Below, one piece after another: positions 9,044-16,418 of a stretch of DNA of 64,000 nt (positions are counted from its first letter, which is position 1; every line of letters begins with the position of its first letter). The notes under the pieces were generated by a model. That model made no database searches and was not told where the DNA came from. It was given only the letters and a program-made list of their open reading frames with translations. The translations under genes were made by a program, and so were the position numbers. Origin of the DNA: Blautia obeum ATCC 29174. Its GTDB lineage: Bacteria > Bacillota > Clostridia > Lachnospirales > Lachnospiraceae. The DNA lies in contig NZ_CP102265.1 of the NCBI RefSeq assembly GCF_025147765.1, positions 3,571,001-3,635,000 of the forward strand. The letters run 5' to 3'.

Positions 9044-9502
9044 TCACCTCCTGGCACAACTTTTCTTTCTGTACTCATTCAGTTCCTGGCGTCCTATAAT
9101 CGGGATACCAGGATAACCATCTGCCTGTGTCCTGATTGCCGGAGAGCTTGCCTGAATATGAAATACCCAGTTCAGCTCACTCGGATCTCTTGGCCAGAAT
9201 CTATTGATCAGCATGGCTTCCTTGAACTGGTTATTGTACAGATGGATCTGGGTTCGTTTATACAAAACTTCTTTCAGATCATCACTGGTAAGATGTGGGT
9301 AGATCTTTTGTGCCGGATAGAAATTCCAGAATACCCAGTCAAGGATAATATTCTGTGTTTCCAGCGGAAGCTCATACAGATGATGATCGTCATTAACTGT
9401 ATGAACACGGTATCCAGGCTGCGCATTTTCCAGGTTTTTCATCTGAATGTAAGGATTATCCTGGTTCCACTGCCTGATTCGGATCTTATCGATTTCCTTC
9501 AT
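9044..9502 (-). CDS. Uncharacterised transfer-operon protein
   Basis: The likely start is ATG 9502 with GGAGGCGG upstream; a longer frame from 9538 has no such site. The 152-aa protein is soluble, aromatic-rich and basic (LPLETQNIILDWVFWNFYPAQKIYPHL, then AMLINRFWPRDPSELNWVFHIQ). I do not recognise a family. It overlaps the virB4-like gene by 17 nt and precedes the wall hydrolase gene by about 50 nt, so it is surely part of the transfer operon. A role as a cytoplasmic partner of the VirB4 ATPase is possible but unproved. Confidence 0.7.
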   Translation of the reverse strand: MKEIDKIRIRQWNQDNPYIQMKNLENAQPGYRVHTVNDDHHLYELPLETQNIILDWVFWNFYPAQKIYPHLTSDDLKEVLYKRTQIHLYNNQFKEAMLINRFWPRDPSELNWVFHIQASSPAIRTQADGYPGIPIIGRQELNEYRKKSCARR

Positions 9503-11927
9503 GCTTTTCCGCCTCCATTTCTTTCTCTCGTTTTTCAACTTCTTCCGGTTTTGTAGTCATCAAACTGTACAGCTTCAAGTTCTTATCGAACTTGTCCTTA
9601 AATGGAATAATTGTTGTTCCATAGAAAAGAAGTCCTTCTCCTTCCCCGGAATTCGTCACATAGGACAACTGATATGGGGAAATATTCAGCTGTTTTGCGA
9701 GGATCTGTCTGTCACCTGCCGCCTGGTTCAGCATCAGGATAAAATCACTGTTCTCAAAGATATTTTCAATTTCCCTGCTGGCAAGAAGATCTTTGATATT
9801 CTGGGTGATACCACTTGGAATACCACCCCATTTTCTGAATCTCTTCCAGATTTCTACAGAATAAGCTGCTGTCTGTTCTTCTTTGAGCAGAAGGTGGAAT
9901 TCATCGATATAGTACCTGGTAGATTTGATGCCACGGTTGATCGTAACTCTGTTCCATACCTGATCCTGGACGATGAGCATTCCGATTTTCTTCAGCTGCT
10001 TTCCAAGTTCCTTAATGTCAAAGCAGACAATACGGTTATTCAGTTCCACGTTGGTTCTATGATTGAACACTTTCAGTGATCCATTTACATAGATTTCCAG
10101 TGCTGTTGCAATCCTCTGGGCCTGTGGTTCTTTCTGTTTTCTAAGGCAGTCATACAGATCACCGAGGACCGGCATATTTTCCGGTTTTGGATCTGCAAAG
10201 TACTTCTGATACACCAGTGGAAGACAACGATCGATCACGGATTTTTCTTCCGCTTCAATGCCATCCCTGCTTCCCATGATCAGCTCACATAAGGACAGGA
10301 CGAAATCGGATTTTACACCAAGTGGATTGTCATCATCGGAATAATCCATATTGATATCCATCGGATTGATATAATCCTTACTGGTTGGTGAGATGTGTAC
10401 CACCTGTCCGCCAAGTGCATGGACCAGTGGGTAATACTCGCCCTCCGGATCTCCGATGATAATGTCATCCTTCGTAACAAAGAAAGCGTTGGTGATTTCT
10501 CTTTTTGCTGCAAAGGATTTACCGGATCCAGGCGTACCAAGGATCAATCCATTCGGGTTTTTCAGCTTCTTACGATCCACCATAATCATGTTGTTACTGA
10601 GTGCATTCAATCCGTAATATAAGGATTCTCCTGCCATAAAAAGCTCCTGTGTCGTAAACGGAACAAAGATCGCTGTACTGGTAGTCGTAAGAGCCCGCTT
10701 GATCGGGATATGATTTACTCCCAACGGAACACTGCTCATCAATCCTTCTTCCTGCTGATAGTCCAGACGTTTCAGTACACAGTTGTATTTCTGTGCAATT
10801 CCGGCAGTCTGGAAGATGGCATTGTCCAGTGCCTGTTTGGTCTTTGCTGTATTTAAAAAGAGCGCTGTTACAAGGAACATACGCTCATTTCGTGACTGCA
10901 GGTCTTCTAACAGACGCTTAGCTTCTCCGCCATACGTGTTCAGATCCGATGGAATGATATCCATATCGTATCCGGCCCGGACTGCTTTTTTCTGTTCTTC
11001 GATTTTCATACGGTTGATATCCGTCACTTTGCTTTTTACCAGCTTGATTGCCTTCATCTGATCCACAGACTGGACATGCAGGTTGACGATCAGGTTCTTA
11101 TCGATATCCAGAAATTCTGCCAGCATCTTATCCGTAAGCTCCGGTGCCAGGATCTGCAGATAAGAGACAGCCCCGATAGTATTTCCCATCTGGAACGTAT
11201 TTCTGTCTCGGAATACAAAACTGGTCGGCGCCACATAATCCTTTGTATTGAGTCCTGTCCGGATCATGGAACCATAATCAAACTGGAAGTCTGTCATGAT
11301 ATCCGGATTGAAAGTCTCATACAGTATCTGCAGACGTTCCACGCCATTCAGCGGATAGGCCGGAACTCCAAGAATTTTGAAGTTGTTCAGGATATCCGAC
11401 TCAATACGTTCCAGCTTTGGCTTTGCTTCCCGGATATTATCTGCTTCGATGGAAAAGGTGATATATTTTGATTTCACCAGTCCATTATTTCCTTTCGCCA
11501 GCTGCTGTTTCAACATCTTTGCGTATTCCATACGGACATCATCAAAAGCATCATCCTGAGGACGGATCCGGACGACCTGTTCAAATTCTTTCATGCTGCT
11601 TTTATGATTGATAAAGCTCAGCTGAAAATGGATACTGGCATCAAAGTAATTGAGAAAATCACACCAGTTTTCAAAGATTGCATTTTTATCTTCGTTCTGA
11701 GCCAGCTGGTAGTTGATGTCATAAAAGCGGATACACTTAGAATACGTTTTTCCCTGTACCCTGCAGATCCCATCTTTTCCCATTTCCTTATAAGCGATCG
11801 ACTGCTGGACGGACAGTTTTTTCTGCCTGCGTTTTTCTTCCTGCCTTTCCTTTTTCTTTTTCTCTTTTCTGTCTACTTTTTTGCATCCGGTATCTGCGAC
11901 AGTTTTCTTATTTTTCTTTTTTCGCAA
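9486..11927 (-). CDS. VirB4-like conjugation ATPase
   Basis: This VirB4/TraE-type ATPase powers the type IV secretion channel from the cytoplasmic face. It has a basic N-terminus, the CagE/TrbE-type domain (FYDINYQLAQNEDKNAIFENW), Walker A in GLILGTPGSGKS at about residues 464-471, Walker B region IKSTRYYIDEFHLLL, and the C-terminal motif GITQNIKDLL. The open frame reaches an ATG at 12011, but that would overlap the PrgI gene by 104 nt. A TTG at 11927 has AAAGGAGG eight bases upstream and leaves a 20-nt overlap, so TTG is the better start (about 813 aa). Confidence 0.93.
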   Translation of the reverse strand: MRKKKNKKTVADTGCKKVDRKEKKKKERQEEKRRQKKLSVQQSIAYKEMGKDGICRVQGKTYSKCIRFYDINYQLAQNEDKNAIFENWCDFLNYFDASIHFQLSFINHKSSMKEFEQVVRIRPQDDAFDDVRMEYAKMLKQQLAKGNNGLVKSKYITFSIEADNIREAKPKLERIESDILNNFKILGVPAYPLNGVERLQILYETFNPDIMTDFQFDYGSMIRTGLNTKDYVAPTSFVFRDRNTFQMGNTIGAVSYLQILAPELTDKMLAEFLDIDKNLIVNLHVQSVDQMKAIKLVKSKVTDINRMKIEEQKKAVRAGYDMDIIPSDLNTYGGEAKRLLEDLQSRNERMFLVTALFLNTAKTKQALDNAIFQTAGIAQKYNCVLKRLDYQQEEGLMSSVPLGVNHIPIKRALTTTSTAIFVPFTTQELFMAGESLYYGLNALSNNMIMVDRKKLKNPNGLILGTPGSGKSFAAKREITNAFFVTKDDIIIGDPEGEYYPLVHALGGQVVHISPTSKDYINPMDINMDYSDDDNPLGVKSDFVLSLCELIMGSRDGIEAEEKSVIDRCLPLVYQKYFADPKPENMPVLGDLYDCLRKQKEPQAQRIATALEIYVNGSLKVFNHRTNVELNNRIVCFDIKELGKQLKKIGMLIVQDQVWNRVTINRGIKSTRYYIDEFHLLLKEEQTAAYSVEIWKRFRKWGGIPSGITQNIKDLLASREIENIFENSDFILMLNQAAGDRQILAKQLNISPYQLSYVTNSGEGEGLLFYGTTIIPFKDKFDKNLKLYSLMTTKPEEVEKREKEMEAEKHEGNR

Positions 11928-12297
11928 CCGTTTTTCCTCCTTTCGGTTTTTCTGCATCCGGAGACTGTCTGATCTGTTCCGGATCTGTTTCATAATAGTT
12001 TTCAGTTTCATATTTTCTGACGGGTGGACGAAGAAATTTCACCCGGATCATATGCATCAGAACATCTTCCAGGTGCATCCCGTCTTTTTCGTACATGGCA
12101 AATAAAAATGCCGGTAACATCAAAAGCACCATGACCGTTGCTGCATTACTGTTCCCCATCACATTACGCAAGAGAAAATAGCTTGGAATTCCCATTGCAG
12201 CACCTATCCCGATACAGATCAGCTGTCTTTTGGTCAGGTTAAATGCTACTTTATTCTTTACCTTTGTTAAATCTTTCGGTACGCTGACATATGCCAT
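11908..12297 (-). CDS. PrgI-family transfer protein (VirB3-like)
   Basis: The start MAYVSVPKDLTKVKNKVAFNLTKRQLICIG at ATG 12297 has GGAAGGAG eight bases upstream. The protein is about 129 aa with two adjacent membrane helices (ICIGIGAAMGIPSYFLL and AATVMVLLMLPAFLFAMY, roughly residues 26-70) and a cytoplasmic basic C-terminus. This is the PrgI family, the Gram-positive counterpart of VirB3, which works with the VirB4 ATPase at the membrane. It overlaps the start of virB4 and follows the TrbL-like gene by 22 nt. The pair of genes is probably translationally coupled. Confidence 0.9.
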   Translation of the reverse strand: MAYVSVPKDLTKVKNKVAFNLTKRQLICIGIGAAMGIPSYFLLRNVMGNSNAATVMVLLMLPAFLFAMYEKDGMHLEDVLMHMIRVKFLRPPVRKYETENYYETDPEQIRQSPDAEKPKGGKTVAKKEK

Positions 12298-12319
12298 GAT
12301 TTTCACTCCTTCCTGTAAT

Positions 12320-13192
12320 TTAGTGCGCGTTAAATATCGACTTACTTAAGGATGCCGTCTTAAAGAGGCTGTAACATAAGATCACTGTGTAAGCCATAAC
12401 GCCAAATAATGAAGAACTCAGATTATCTGAATACTGGATACCTGCAACAAGCACTGCATAGATTGCAACGCATACCATCATCAGAAATGCCTGGAAAGCC
12501 AGGGCAAAGAGTCCTCTGAAATAATTCGTGCCGATCTGTCCCCATTCTCTGTTACTCATAGTTGCGAATGGAATCGGCGCAACTGAGGTATATAGGTAAA
12601 TCTCTATCATACGTCCATACATGATCACTGTGATCAGTACAGACAGGATCTTCATACAGAAGCCAGCGATAAGGGTTTCCAGCGCCAATACAACAAGTTC
12701 TCCGATTTCCATACTTTCCAGTGTTGCGGAAAGATCCGTCAATGCCGAAGAAATATCAATGGCGGTACTTCCTGTGATAACACCGGCCGCAGAATTAACT
12801 ACGTGCTGGCCCACATCGAATACCGCCATTGTGATCGTAAATGTGTTACTCACCAGATATACAGCGATCCACATTTTTACGAAGTACTTGAAAAACATCC
12901 AGGTATCAATATCATGCATGTTGTTGCGCTCGGTCAGCATAGAAATCAATTCGTAGCAGAGTACGAGTGTGATAATAATACCTGCGATCGGCATGATCAC
13001 AGAATCCGATAAGTTCCGGATCATACTGAATATGCTGCCGTTCCACCCTTGCGGGGTCTGTCCAACCTGGGTAGCGATCTCACCAGTCTTTTGATTGACA
13101 TCAGTAAACATCGTGTCCAGGTTGGAAGTGATCATCCCGGTTAAGAGTTCCCTCATCCATTCCTCAATCGCATCAAAAATCTGACTGAACAT
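12320..13192 (-). CDS. TrbL/VirB6-like polytopic channel protein
   Basis: The 290-aa protein has a short amphipathic N-terminus (MFSQIFDAIEEWMRELLTGMITSNLDTMF) and about six membrane helices between residues 60 and 285. The pattern, including VALETLIAGFCMKILSVLITVIMYGRMIEIYLYTS and SNREWGQIGTNYFRGLFALAFQAFLM, is that of the TrbL/CD1112-type VirB6-like proteins of clostridial ICEs. It would form the inner-membrane part of the DNA transfer pore. It lies between Maff2 and PrgI genes with 20-22 nt gaps. Confidence 0.88.
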   Translation of the reverse strand: MFSQIFDAIEEWMRELLTGMITSNLDTMFTDVNQKTGEIATQVGQTPQGWNGSIFSMIRNLSDSVIMPIAGIIITLVLCYELISMLTERNNMHDIDTWMFFKYFVKMWIAVYLVSNTFTITMAVFDVGQHVVNSAAGVITGSTAIDISSALTDLSATLESMEIGELVVLALETLIAGFCMKILSVLITVIMYGRMIEIYLYTSVAPIPFATMSNREWGQIGTNYFRGLFALAFQAFLMMVCVAIYAVLVAGIQYSDNLSSSLFGVMAYTVILCYSLFKTASLSKSIFNAH

Positions 13193-13211
13193 GGATCTCT
13201 ACTCCTTTCTC

Positions 13212-13427
13212 TTAACCAAATAATCCACTCAGAAGCGGGATTAGCTGTGTTCCGATCAGGATAACACCACCACCGCTCATCAGCTGCTTAATTCCCTGGG
13301 ATTTTGCACCCGGGTTGTCGTTTCCATAACCTTCCATCAGGTTGATTACGCCCCAGACACCAAGACCGGCACCGATTGCAACGACCAGTGTCTGAAGGAT
13401 ATTGATTGCACTGCTAAAAAAAGCCAT
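13212..13427 (-). CDS. Maff2-family small membrane protein (VirB2-like)
   Basis: The 71-aa product starts MAFFSSAINILQTLVVAIGAGLG at ATG 13427, as in Maff2 family members. A longer reading begins with a TTG at 13445. It has two membrane helices separated by a short loop (GYGNDNPGAKSQGIKQ), a pilin-like VirB2 layout. No ribosome site lies directly before the ATG. The only strong one, GGGAAAGGAG, lies about 54 nt upstream, on the far side of a perfect hairpin (13443-13474). It is followed by the TrbL-like gene. Confidence 0.88.
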   Translation of the reverse strand: MAFFSSAINILQTLVVAIGAGLGVWGVINLMEGYGNDNPGAKSQGIKQLMSGGGVILIGTQLIPLLSGLFG

Positions 13428-13442
13428 AATCAAATGTATGAA

Positions 13443-13474
13443 CAAACGCTTTTCTTATGGTCTGTAAGCGTTTG
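13443..13474 (-). promoter_or_regulatory. Hairpin in the Maff2 leader
   Basis: CAAACGCTT (13443-13451) and AAGCGTTTG (13466-13474) form a perfect 9-bp stem with a 14-nt loop. It sits between the GGGAAAGGAG box (13481-13490) and the Maff2 start, so folding may bring the distant ribosome site closer or control initiation. It is not followed by a T-run and so is not a classical terminator. Confidence 0.5.
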
Positions 13475-13554
13475 GCTCTACTCCTTTCCCTTTTATTCAG
13501 ACCTTTTTGTACCCTTATCAGTAGTAGCAGGGGGCTCGAATTCTTTCTTTCATA

Positions 13555-15378
13555 TCAGTCCTCACCTTCCTCAGCTTCAATCGCTGATACGTCTTCTTGT
13601 GTTACAGTTACTTCATACATTTCAAATTCTGTATCTTTCGACATCACCAGTCGGTGTGCCAGATATTTTTCGACATCAAAAGCATTATTCTTATTGAAAT
13701 CGGCAAGTTCCTTGTACCGTTTGTGCTTTGTGATGTCATATTTGTTGCTTAAAAACGGCCGGACTCCTCGAAGCTGTAAGATACATTTTTCTCCATCCAT
13801 GACCGCCAGCTCATCTCTACTCATCAGTTCTTTTCCAGTCTTTTGATAGTTCAGCCCATAGGACCGGTTGCTGCCTCTGGTATCTGATGTGTTGTAAAGA
13901 TCAATGGTTTCCTTTCCCAGGGTTTCTGATATTTCTTTCAATGTGGAACTTTCCTTTCCACCAAGGAAAAGAACGGTGTCACAGTTACCAGTGATCGTCT
14001 CAGCAGCATCCTTATAGATGGTTTTCAGCTGAGATTGTGACTGCAGGATGATAGAAGCGGAGATTTCCCTGCTTCGGATCGTAGCAATCAATTTGTCGAA
14101 TTTTGGAATCTGTCCGATATTGCTGAACTCATCAAGAAGCAGCCGTACATGATAGGGAAGTCTGCCTCCATGCTCATCATCCGCTTTATCACAAAGCAGG
14201 TTAAAGAGCTGGGTGTACATGATCGCTACCACAAAGTTGAATGTGTCATCGGTATCACTGATGATGACAAACATAGCTGTTCTCTGATCACCAATCATAT
14301 CCAGTTCCATTTCGTCATACGACATGATTTCTCTTAGCTCCTGAATATCAAATGGTGCGAGTCTGGCACCACAGGAAATCAAAATCGATTTTGCAGTTTT
14401 GCCGGCAGCAAGCTTGTACTTGCGATATTGCCTTACTGCAAAGTGTTCCGGATTTTCTGCTTCCAGTTCTTCAAACAATTCATCCACTGCATTTTTAAAT
14501 TCTTCATCATCCTCCCTGGTCTCACTGGCATTGATAAATTCCAGCAAAGTAGAAAAGTTCTGTTCTTCCTCCGGTGCCTCATACCAGATGTATCCGATCA
14601 GTGCAGAATACAAAAGACGCTCGGCCTTGACCCAGAAATCTTCCGTTGATTTTTCGCCCTCACCCTTGGTATTTGCGATAATGGTATTGACCAGCTTTAA
14701 GATGTCTTTTTCACTCCGGATATAATGGAACGGATTGTAATGCATGGACTTTTTAAAGTTGATCGTATTTAATACCTTGATCCGGTATCCTCCATTTACC
14801 AGCATCTTCCCGCATTCAACGATGATCGTACCCTTTGGATCAGTGACCACATAGGATACGTGGTCCGTCATCTGCATAAGATTGGGCTTCACATAGAATC
14901 TTGTCTTACCGGATCCGGAACCACCGATGACGATCACATTTTTATTTCTGGCATACTTTGGGGCTTTTGGCCGGCTGTTCATGGTCAGACGTTCCGTTTC
15001 TGTGAGGATGACATTGTTTTCAAAGACCGGATCCATGAAGGGTTCGATATCTTTTCTATTTCCCCATCTTGCGGATCCATACTCCACACCCTGCCGGAAC
15101 TTCTTTGCATTTTTAGAACGATAGTAGACCACCAGTTTTAATGCACCTGCAACCAGAACACCTACCGTAAGATCCTGCAAAGCGATACTTGGCAGCCAGC
15201 TTAAAAATGCCAGTCGAAAATTGACTAACATCACGCCAAGTCTCTGGACCATGCTTTCTCCCAGGCAATGCCGGTACAGCCAGGATCCTTTATCTGCTAC
15301 ATAGAAGATAAAGAAATATGGGAGATTTAAGATCACCAGCCGTTTGATCTGGACCTTCTGTAATTTCTCCCGCATCAT
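13555..15378 (-). CDS. VirD4-like coupling protein (TraG/TcpA class)
   Basis: The 607-aa protein has two N-terminal membrane segments (residues 13-27 and about 55-85), Walker A in VIVIGGSGSGKTRFY (152-159), Walker B in VRLLLDEFSNIGQIP, and the motif ILQSQSQLKTIYKDAAETI. This is the VirD4/TraG coupling ATPase that hands relaxase-bound DNA to the secretion channel. It starts with ATGATG overlapping the stop codon of the PcfB gene, as in related elements, indicating translational coupling. The C-terminus is acidic. The relaxase it should serve is not in this window. Confidence 0.94.
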   Translation of the reverse strand: MMREKLQKVQIKRLVILNLPYFFIFYVADKGSWLYRHCLGESMVQRLGVMLVNFRLAFLSWLPSIALQDLTVGVLVAGALKLVVYYRSKNAKKFRQGVEYGSARWGNRKDIEPFMDPVFENNVILTETERLTMNSRPKAPKYARNKNVIVIGGSGSGKTRFYVKPNLMQMTDHVSYVVTDPKGTIIVECGKMLVNGGYRIKVLNTINFKKSMHYNPFHYIRSEKDILKLVNTIIANTKGEGEKSTEDFWVKAERLLYSALIGYIWYEAPEEEQNFSTLLEFINASETREDDEEFKNAVDELFEELEAENPEHFAVRQYRKYKLAAGKTAKSILISCGARLAPFDIQELREIMSYDEMELDMIGDQRTAMFVIISDTDDTFNFVVAIMYTQLFNLLCDKADDEHGGRLPYHVRLLLDEFSNIGQIPKFDKLIATIRSREISASIILQSQSQLKTIYKDAAETITGNCDTVLFLGGKESSTLKEISETLGKETIDLYNTSDTRGSNRSYGLNYQKTGKELMSRDELAVMDGEKCILQLRGVRPFLSNKYDITKHKRYKELADFNKNNAFDVEKYLAHRLVMSKDTEFEMYEVTVTQEDVSAIEAEEGED

Positions 15379-15938
15379 CGTTCCTGACCTCTGGATTTTT
15401 GTCTCTGCTTCACACGCTGGCGGTTCTTTGCTTTTCTTTCTACAGATTTCTGCAGTTTCTTTCTGACAGATGGTTTCTTCACCTGTTTCTTTTTCAGTTC
15501 TACTCCGGCATATTCCCGGAAAGCCGCTGTCATCACATCCACGTCTTTTGCCTTAAAGAAGACCAGATATTTCGGTGGATCAGCACCGACTTCTTTCTTC
15601 AGGCTGTAATCAATGCCGTATTTTCTTGCCACACGATCAAAGGATTTGACATTTTCATCTGTGATCTTTAAGTTGGAAAGCTGTACTCCCTGTGCATTCA
15701 GCTGCTTGATGGTCTGCTTTCCATGCGGCTTTTTCTTTTCAATCTTTTTTCGGGCTTTTTCCCTTCCTTTCTCCTGAGCCCGTCCGGTCTTTTCAGCCAT
15801 TTTCACCTGCGTTGCTTTCTGTTTCCTGCGGTTGTCCATTTCCAGGAACTTCCGAAGGGCTGCTTTTAGCACACTGGCAGTGATCTTGACTCCCTGGATA
15901 CTCAGGCTGATCACTTTCTGATTTACTTCTTCCTGCAA
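15375..15938 (-). CDS. PcfB-family (DUF3801) conjugation protein
   Basis: The 187-aa protein begins with a TTG directly after the TAA of the upstream gene, with GGACG-type pairing sequence before it. The N-terminus (ISLSIQGVKITASVLKAALRKFLE) and the central KVFFKAKDVDVMTAAFREY-like region mark the PcfB/DUF3801 family, accessory proteins that bring the relaxosome to the VirD4 coupling protein. The rest is highly basic (K/R-rich helices at both ends), consistent with DNA or nucleoprotein binding. Its stop overlaps the virD4 start. Confidence 0.9.
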   Translation of the reverse strand: MQEEVNQKVISLSIQGVKITASVLKAALRKFLEMDNRRKQKATQVKMAEKTGRAQEKGREKARKKIEKKKPHGKQTIKQLNAQGVQLSNLKITDENVKSFDRVARKYGIDYSLKKEVGADPPKYLVFFKAKDVDVMTAAFREYAGVELKKKQVKKPSVRKKLQKSVERKAKNRQRVKQRQKSRGQER

Positions 15939-16217
15939 TTACCCACGTCCTTTCTTTCCTTTCATCTCAGAATAAAGACGGGCAATACAATATCCGATGC
16001 ATGGAACATGTTTTCCATACGGACAGCCACCACATGGTGTTGTTTTTACTGCTTTTTTCTTTTCCGGAAGCAGATAGTGGCACTGTTTCAAGCTACAGCC
16101 TTTCTTTTTGCCTCCCCACCAGTAACAGTACTTGCAGGACCATGGCTTTTCTTCGCTGTACTTTCTTCCCTCAATAGCTGCATTTGGTTCTATGATCAGA
16201 TCTTTATTAGTCTTCAT
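15939..16217 (-). CDS. Cysteine-rich small protein
   Basis: The 92-aa protein contains ten cysteines in paired spacing (CKYCYWWGGKKKGCSLKQCHYLL, then CGGCPYGKHVPCIGYC), which looks like one or two metal sites, zinc or possibly iron-sulfur. It is basic and has no membrane segment. The ATG at 16217 lies inside the last codons of the small membrane protein gene upstream, and its stop abuts the TTG of pcfB, so it is tightly packed in the transfer operon. I do not recognise a named family. A small metal-binding partner of the relaxosome is possible. Confidence 0.75.
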   Translation of the reverse strand: MKTNKDLIIEPNAAIEGRKYSEEKPWSCKYCYWWGGKKKGCSLKQCHYLLPEKKKAVKTTPCGGCPYGKHVPCIGYCIARLYSEMKGKKGRG

Positions 16218-16350
16218 TCTGTTCTTCCTCTTTTCTCATGATTTCTGTCAGTTTTTTCTCTGCCTGACTTCCGGCAGCAATGAGACAATACAAAACTGTA
16301 AATATTGCCGCTGCTCCCAGAAGAGCAACAAAAATAATGATATTTCTCAT
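16207..16350 (-). CDS. Small single-pass membrane protein (47 aa)
   Basis: This gene was found by hand translation. ATG 16350 has GGGAG five bases upstream; an alternative ATG at 16362 would add four residues. The product starts MRNIIIFVALLGAAAIFTVL, a membrane helix of about 22 residues, and ends in a charged tail (EKKLTEIMRKEEEQNED). Its stop overlaps the start of the cysteine-rich gene, an ATGAAGACTAA overlap typical of coupled operon genes. A small membrane component of the transfer apparatus is plausible. Confidence 0.7.
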   Translation of the reverse strand: MRNIIIFVALLGAAAIFTVLYCLIAAGSQAEKKLTEIMRKEEEQNED

Positions 16351-16418
16351 GGTTTCTCCCATCTAAAAAAGCGTCCACAGATTCCTTTCGGTTTCCATGA
16401 ACGCTCATTCTTATTTAA

